This document shows, in pieces, positions 59,598-64,000 of a stretch of DNA of 64,000 nucleotides. Made by a program: the position numbers and the translations under genes. Source of the stretch: an uncultured Blautia sp. (GTDB lineage: Bacteria; Bacillota; Clostridia; Lachnospirales; Lachnospiraceae); contig CAKRMK010000015.1 in NCBI GenBank assembly GCA_934364795.1, forward strand, positions 1-64,000, read 5' to 3'. The notes under the pieces are model-generated. The model did not search any database and was not told the origin of the DNA. It saw only the letters and a program-made list of their open reading frames with translations. Position 1 is the stretch's first letter; each line of letters opens with the position of its first letter.

Positions 59598-60878
59598 TCA
59601 TTGTTCATCCAACAGTGCCTCAAACTCCTCCTGTGGCATAGGTCTGGAAAAATAATATCCCTGGAAATAATCACAGCCATTTTCTCTCAAAAAATCTGCC
59701 TGTTCTTTTGTCTCTACACCTTCTGCAATCACCTTCAGGTCAAGACGGTGTGCAAGCTCGATCAGAGAAATGATAATATTGTTATTTTTTCTGTTCAGTC
59801 CAATATTCCGGACAAAGCCCATATCCAGTTTCAAAATATCAAAATCATAGTCACGGATCGTACTAAAGGAAGAAACACCGCTTCCAAAATCATCGACCAG
59901 AAGCTTTGCTCCTGCTGCGTGCATTTCTTCCAGAAAGCGGTTTCCCGCCTCTGATATTCCTGCATATGCGGACTCTGTAATTTCATAACTGATACTTCCT
60001 CTGGGCAATTCGGAAGTCTTTACATCATTCAGGATAGAGTCCATAATGTTCTTATCCATCAGATCCATACGGGAAAGGTTGACATCAATATCTACATTTC
60101 TTTTCCCCTCTTTCTGACGCTTCTCAAGAAGTTCATAAACCGTATGATAAACAAAAGAATCCAGTCTTGTAATATACCCGCTTTCTTCCAGAACTGGAAT
60201 AAATTTCGCCGGGGAAATACTTCCAAATTCACAGCTGAACCATCTTGTCAGAGCCTCTGCCAGTACGATTTTCCCTGTTCTGGCATCGTGGATTGGCTGA
60301 TAATATACTTTAATTTCTCCGCTTTTTAGGGCATCCTCCAGATGGAGAAGCGCAATGCTTCTCTGTTCATAATCTGCCCTCATCTGCTCACTGAACACAG
60401 CATATGGCTGGACAAACTGATTGGAAATTGTAGATTTCGCAAGCTTTGCGCGGTCACACATATCAGATACACTCAGGCTGCAATGCCGGGGAATAAAATA
60501 AACTCCGCATTTTCCATAAATATCCAGCTTAATAGCCCCTTTATTATAGGTTCCGTGCAAAAGATCCGGCAGCCGCTCCAGATCCATGTCCTTCTTTTTG
60601 GTCAGAACTACAAAGCGGTCAGCTTCCAGCCTGGCTACTGCCAACGGATTCAGGAAACTGACTGCAAGTGTGTTTGCCGCGCGCCTTAATAAAGCATCGC
60701 CTTCCTCATAGCCAAACAGGTCATTTACCGTCTTAAATCTCTGAATATTAAAATAAGCAATGGTATAATCCTGCTCCGGATTACTTTCCAGAAACTTCCG
60801 TACTCTATGGAAAAATCCAGTCCGATTTAATGCCTCCGTCACGGAATCGGTTTCCATCATTTTTGTTTTCATCGACAT
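59598..60878 (-). CDS. cyclic-di-GMP phosphodiesterase with degenerate GGDEF domain
   Basis: 426 residues, soluble. An N-terminal GGDEF-like domain (about 10-165) has VARLEADRFVV instead of the GGDEF loop, so it cannot synthesise c-di-GMP but may bind GTP or dimerise. The EAL domain is intact: YYQPIHDARTGKIVLAEALT, DVNLSRMDLM, SYEITESAYAG, LLVDDFGSGVSSFS, ILKLDMGFVRNI, VIAEGVETKEQADFL and YFQGYYFSRPMP. It should hydrolyse c-di-GMP. No sensory domain is attached. No cyclase is encoded in the window. Confidence 0.92.
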   Translation of the reverse strand: MSMKTKMMETDSVTEALNRTGFFHRVRKFLESNPEQDYTIAYFNIQRFKTVNDLFGYEEGDALLRRAANTLAVSFLNPLAVARLEADRFVVLTKKKDMDLERLPDLLHGTYNKGAIKLDIYGKCGVYFIPRHCSLSVSDMCDRAKLAKSTISNQFVQPYAVFSEQMRADYEQRSIALLHLEDALKSGEIKVYYQPIHDARTGKIVLAEALTRWFSCEFGSISPAKFIPVLEESGYITRLDSFVYHTVYELLEKRQKEGKRNVDIDVNLSRMDLMDKNIMDSILNDVKTSELPRGSISYEITESAYAGISEAGNRFLEEMHAAGAKLLVDDFGSGVSSFSTIRDYDFDILKLDMGFVRNIGLNRKNNNIIISLIELAHRLDLKVIAEGVETKEQADFLRENGCDYFQGYYFSRPMPQEEFEALLDEQ

Positions 60879-60993
60879 GTTATCTTTATCACCTTCATTA
60901 TTTGTCTTACCCTTTTTCTCACTTCATAATACTACATTCAAACTGTTATTCACAGCATTATTTTGTAAAATTTTTATATAAAAACACACATAC

Positions 60994-61048
60994 AAAAAAC
61001 AGGAAAACCTCTGAAAAATTATTTTTCCGGAAGCTCTTCCTGTTTTTA
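60994..61048 (-). terminator. terminator of the sensor kinase gene
   Basis: Minus-strand AAAAACAGGAA and TTCCTGTTTTTT close a long, partly paired hairpin ending in T residues, 10 bases past the kinase stop. Confidence 0.7.
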
Positions 61049-61057
61049 TAGGTTAAT

Positions 61058-62371
61058 TTAACTTATGTCCAGATTCTTTAACAAAAAACTTGCCTGAAAG
61101 TGATTTCCATCCGCCTCAAATTTGCTGGCACCACCGTTTTTCTCGCACAGTTTTCTGATGGAAAGAATGCCAATCCCCTCTTCCCCTTTTGCTCTCTTTT
61201 TGGAGTAAATTTTTCCTTTTTCCTGAAGCAATATTCCATCAAAAGAATTGTCAACAGTGAGCAAAAGCATATCATGTTTCTTTTCTGAAAGAACTTCTAT
61301 ATACCGTTCTCCCTCATAACTTCCAGCTGCAGTCACTGCATTATCCAGTGCATTTCCAAGAATAATACACAGATCCTGATCGGATATGGAAAGTTTTTTC
61401 AGCTGGCAGCACACTGAAAATTTAATGTTTTTTGCCTTTGCCTGGCAGCCATAATAATACAAAACACCATCTGCAGCAGCATTTCCTGTATATGGAATAT
61501 CTACTTTTTCCACCTGTTCCAGTTCCAGATCATCGCAATATTCGTACAGCCCCTGAAGATCATCCGTTTCCAGAAAGCCTCTGATTGCAGCCACCTGATG
61601 ACGGAAATTATGCCTTGCCTCCCGTTCCCTCAACACCTGTTCTGTCAGCGCATTATAATAACCTTTCTGCTGGTCGATCTGCTGATTCAGCTGTTCTGTT
61701 TCATGAAAACGCTGGTGATCATGGGCAATGGCAATACATAACATCAACGTTGCCACACCAATCATACATTTACTCAGCATTTGCAAAAATGTTGCTGTGT
61801 AAGCACCTGCTCCATAAGAAAAAATACTTGCAAAAAACATTGCAATAGGAATAAGCCACACTGTATTCCAGTAATCCTTGCAGTCAATATCCAAAAATGG
61901 GCGCACTGTATAGCGCATCAGCCTGGCAAGAAGTGGATATAATATTGCATATATTATAATGCCAATAACACTTGTTTGTGCAATTCCAATCCCATCCGGT
62001 CCGAACCCCAGAAGTGTACTTATATACGCCCCAATTGCCAATGTGATCATAACAATATTAGCCACAATACCAAATACAAATAAATGTTCCCTGGTAAATC
62101 CCCGGACGATCCGCACATTTGCAAATGCCATTGCAATGCAAAAAAGAATCAGATTCAGCTTATAAAAAGGGACTGTAATTCCCCCGTTCATCCCCTTTAT
62201 CATACAGATTACAAAGTCTGATAACAGCGCTGTAAGGTAAATTGCAGACAGCTGATATTTACTTTTATCACTCATTTTATCGTGAAATGGTACAATCCGA
62301 AGAAGCAAACTGGGAATATGTGCCAGTACGCAAATCAGACTGATAACTACAAGTGTAATTGTATTTTCCAT
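61058..62371 (-). CDS. AgrC/GHKL-type sensor histidine kinase
   Basis: 437 residues. Six or more N-terminal membrane helices (ITLVVISLICVLAHIPSLLL, YLTALLSDFVICMI, LVFGIVANIVMITLAIGAYI and others, to about 230) are followed by the dimerisation helix with phospho-His in REARHNFRHQVAAIRGFLE, and a GHKL ATPase (LGNALDNAVTAAGSYEGERY as N-box, GEEGIGILSIRKLCEKNGG as G-box). The start at 62371 has GGAG 11 bases upstream; the frame is open to 62473 but that part is repeat DNA. No LytTR response-regulator gene is adjacent. Confidence 0.88.
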   Translation of the reverse strand: MENTITLVVISLICVLAHIPSLLLRIVPFHDKMSDKSKYQLSAIYLTALLSDFVICMIKGMNGGITVPFYKLNLILFCIAMAFANVRIVRGFTREHLFVFGIVANIVMITLAIGAYISTLLGFGPDGIGIAQTSVIGIIIYAILYPLLARLMRYTVRPFLDIDCKDYWNTVWLIPIAMFFASIFSYGAGAYTATFLQMLSKCMIGVATLMLCIAIAHDHQRFHETEQLNQQIDQQKGYYNALTEQVLREREARHNFRHQVAAIRGFLETDDLQGLYEYCDDLELEQVEKVDIPYTGNAAADGVLYYYGCQAKAKNIKFSVCCQLKKLSISDQDLCIILGNALDNAVTAAGSYEGERYIEVLSEKKHDMLLLTVDNSFDGILLQEKGKIYSKKRAKGEEGIGILSIRKLCEKNGGASKFEADGNHFQASFLLKNLDIS

Positions 62372-62390
62372 ATAAAAAATATCTCCTGTA

Positions 62391-62555
62391 CTAGTACAGC
62401 GAATATTAAGTAACCGCCATATTGACTTGTCTGATTTTTCATATGCCGCGTTGTCGTCAATCGCCGTAGCCACCGCTACGCCTCATTCCTCCGCCTTGCA
62501 TATGAAGAAATCATCCTGCGTCAATATAGCAGAAACTTAATTTTCGCTGTACTAG
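62391..62555. repeat. second long-hairpin repeat element with CTAGTACAGCGAA ends
   Basis: 165 bases. The left arm (62391-62426) CTAGTACAGCGAATATTAAG ... ATATTGAC pairs with the right arm (62520-62555) through CTAGTACAGCGAAAATTAAG and ATATTGAC. Further in, GATTTTTCATATGC pairs with GCATATGAAGAAATC. The apex GCCGTAGCCACCGCTACG is a hairpin. The apex region resembles that of the 12056 family (minus strand: ATGAGGCGTAGCGGTGGC). It begins 20 bases before the kinase start and ends at the MATE stop. Confidence 0.85.
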
Positions 62556-62556
62556 T

Positions 62557-63927
62557 CTACTTAATGTTCTGCTCCATACGCTTCAACTCTGGCAATATCA
62601 TTAGCAGCATTGTGAAAAAGCAAAGGCTTCCGCCAATTACATTTGACACCGGCTCTGCCATAAAAACTCCGTTTGTTCCCATTTTAAACACATATGGAAA
62701 CAGATAAGTCAGCGGTACTACAATAAAAACTTTCCTCAAAAGTGAGAAGAAAATAGCCTGTTTTTTCTTATTCAGAGACTTGAAAACGGTCTGTCCAATG
62801 TACTGCAGATCCATAAAAATAAATGCTGCAAAATAGGTTTTCAATGCAGGAACTGCGTCTTTTATCAGAAGCTTATCCGAGCTAAATATAGCAATCAGAT
62901 AGTCCGGTATAAAGATAATAACGCTCCACATTACTGCTGTGTAAACCAGAATCATCATCCCCATAGTCACCATTGCACGGCGGACACGTGCCGGACGATG
63001 CGCCCCATAATTGTAGCTTAAAATAGGTGAGGTGCCTTCATTAATAGCATAAATCGGTGTCTCTACCATCTGTCTTACACTGGATACAATAGTCATAACA
63101 GATATGTATACATCGCCGCCTGTAACTCCCAGAACATTGTTACAGCAAATGGTTACCAGGCTGTTTGTAAGCTGCATAATAAAGCCCGCAGTTCCAAGAC
63201 TGATAATATTTTTTGCATGCTCCATACAGCTGCGAAGCTCTTCTTTTTTCAGCAGTCTTGCCTTCATTTCTGCCTTTTTTTCCAGAAAAACAAGTACATA
63301 AGAAGCAGATAAAAACTGGGATAATACCGTTGCAATCGCAGCTCCTTTAATTCCAAATCCCAGCACAAAAATAAATAACGGATCCAAAATCAGGTTTGCA
63401 ACAGCTCCAATTGCTACCGATAACATGCCCGTTGTTGCATACCCCTGGGCATTAATAAACGGGTTCATTCCTGTTGCAATCATAGATGGAACTGTTCCGA
63501 TCAGGTAAATCATCATATATGGATATGCATATACAAGAGCATCCTGGGATGCTCCAAACAGCACCAGTAATGGTCTGGCAAACAAAAAACCAATAGCCAT
63601 AAGAATCACACCACTGACACACACCATAGTAAAAGAAGTATCCATGATCATTCGTGCTTTTTTGTTCTCTTTCATTCCCCTGTTTATGGAAAAAAGTGGA
63701 GCTCCACCGCTTCCAAACAGGTTTGCGAACGCAGTAATAATCATAATAACAGGAAAGCAAAGCCCTACCGCACCAAGCGCTGTAGTTCCCACTTCTGGAA
63801 TTCTGGCAATGTAAATCCGGTCCACAATGTTGTATAAAAGACTTAAAATCTGTGCCACCAGCATGGGAATAGCCGCATTAAAAATGTTTCCTGTTACACT
63901 TCCATTTTCAAAATCAATTCGTTTCAT
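62557..63927 (-). CDS. MATE-family multidrug/cation antiporter
   Basis: 456 residues, twelve membrane helices in two halves with the MATE starting pattern FENGSVTGNIFNAAIPMLVA, QILSLLYNIVDRIYIARIPE and AVGLCFPVIMIITAFANLFG, an IGTVPSMIATGMNPFINAQG loop and, in the second half, GTSPILSYNYGAHRPARVRR. It exports drugs or metabolites with Na+ or H+. The start follows GGGGAGAAGC. Its stop touches the hairpin repeat element. Confidence 0.93.
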   Translation of the reverse strand: MKRIDFENGSVTGNIFNAAIPMLVAQILSLLYNIVDRIYIARIPEVGTTALGAVGLCFPVIMIITAFANLFGSGGAPLFSINRGMKENKKARMIMDTSFTMVCVSGVILMAIGFLFARPLLVLFGASQDALVYAYPYMMIYLIGTVPSMIATGMNPFINAQGYATTGMLSVAIGAVANLILDPLFIFVLGFGIKGAAIATVLSQFLSASYVLVFLEKKAEMKARLLKKEELRSCMEHAKNIISLGTAGFIMQLTNSLVTICCNNVLGVTGGDVYISVMTIVSSVRQMVETPIYAINEGTSPILSYNYGAHRPARVRRAMVTMGMMILVYTAVMWSVIIFIPDYLIAIFSSDKLLIKDAVPALKTYFAAFIFMDLQYIGQTVFKSLNKKKQAIFFSLLRKVFIVVPLTYLFPYVFKMGTNGVFMAEPVSNVIGGSLCFFTMLLMILPELKRMEQNIK

Positions 63928-64000
63928 AAAAGCTTCTCCCCAGATAATTCAAATAAAAATCCTGATTTTCTCAATATAATTTTACAGGCAATGATAAAAT

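Noticed and set aside
62372..62473. 34-residue extension of the sensor kinase
   Set aside because: It lies in the hairpin repeat; the start at 62371 has a ribosome site and leads directly into the first membrane helix.

Overview
The window looks like a chromosomal segment of a Gram-positive, anaerobic gut Lachnospiraceae (Clostridium cluster XIVa). A Blautia-like genus is my best guess, by inference and not proven. Reasons: moderately AT-rich DNA, strong AGGAGG-type ribosome sites, near-consensus sigma-A promoters, a lysyl-tRNA synthetase fused to a Trbp111-like domain, the CvfB/GreA/NfeD/Ktr gene set, TnpV/DUF6462-type mobile-element debris, and a large secreted protein with Cys repeats and an Ig-like tail. 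Most genes lie on the minus strand; the plus-strand genes are pepA, the SPFH/RHH pair, the guanine deaminase, mntA-hepT and the AraC regulator.

Layout. 1-1775: remnant of an integrative element (a gene start cut by the left edge, a TnpV start fused by deletion to the tail of an AAA ATPase, two small DUF6462-like genes, perhaps an integrase tail). 1805-10206: greA-lysS behind an 1841-residue secreted repeat protein; the terminator of the latter encloses the -35 box of greA. 10207-25608: housekeeping (M20 peptidase, dusB, a small conserved gene, birA, argF, SPFH+NfeD, an rRNA/tRNA methyltransferase, ktrA-ktrB, pfkA, dnaE, cvfB) broken by hairpin repeat elements. 25877-27355: leucyl aminopeptidase on the plus strand. 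27569-36171: an eight-gene operon (Nif3-like, PLP enzyme, ornithine-cyclodeaminase family, OppB-C-D-F-A) behind a strong promoter with a palindrome at its start site; it probably imports and breaks down a peptide-like or amino-acid-conjugate substrate. 36391-38800: polar amino-acid ABC importer. 38959-40191: glycerate kinase. 40319-43631: a nonsense-mutated small gene, a GH3 beta-glucosidase and the tail of a lost GH31 enzyme. 43778-45113: SPFH protein plus ribbon-helix-helix protein, with two 8-bp palindromes one helical turn apart in the promoter. 45497-51107: coiled-coil protein, secreted SGNH protein, esterase, a broken gene, araD, a histidine-kinase scar and an acyl-ACP thioesterase. 51274-53528: a purine riboswitch controlling guanine deaminase, then a MntA/HepT toxin-antitoxin pair. 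53690-58128: secreted GH106-like enzyme and divergent AraC regulator. 58125-63927: a 55-residue gene, a CobW-type GTPase, an EAL phosphodiesterase, a GHKL sensor kinase and a MATE exporter.

Three threads run through the window. First, a family of long imperfect hairpin repeats (full, decayed and half copies near 12056, 24601, 27377 and 59522, with a relative at 62391) sits between genes and in places supplies stop codons or false N-terminal extensions. Second, gene decay is common and is seen as joined fragments. Third, several regulatory regions can be read directly. The strongest candidates for new biology are the Nif3/PLP/OCD/Opp operon, the SPFH-RHH operon with its double palindrome, and the guanine riboswitch with a substituted core base and a leader that looks like an ON switch. 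No tRNA, rRNA or CRISPR array was seen.
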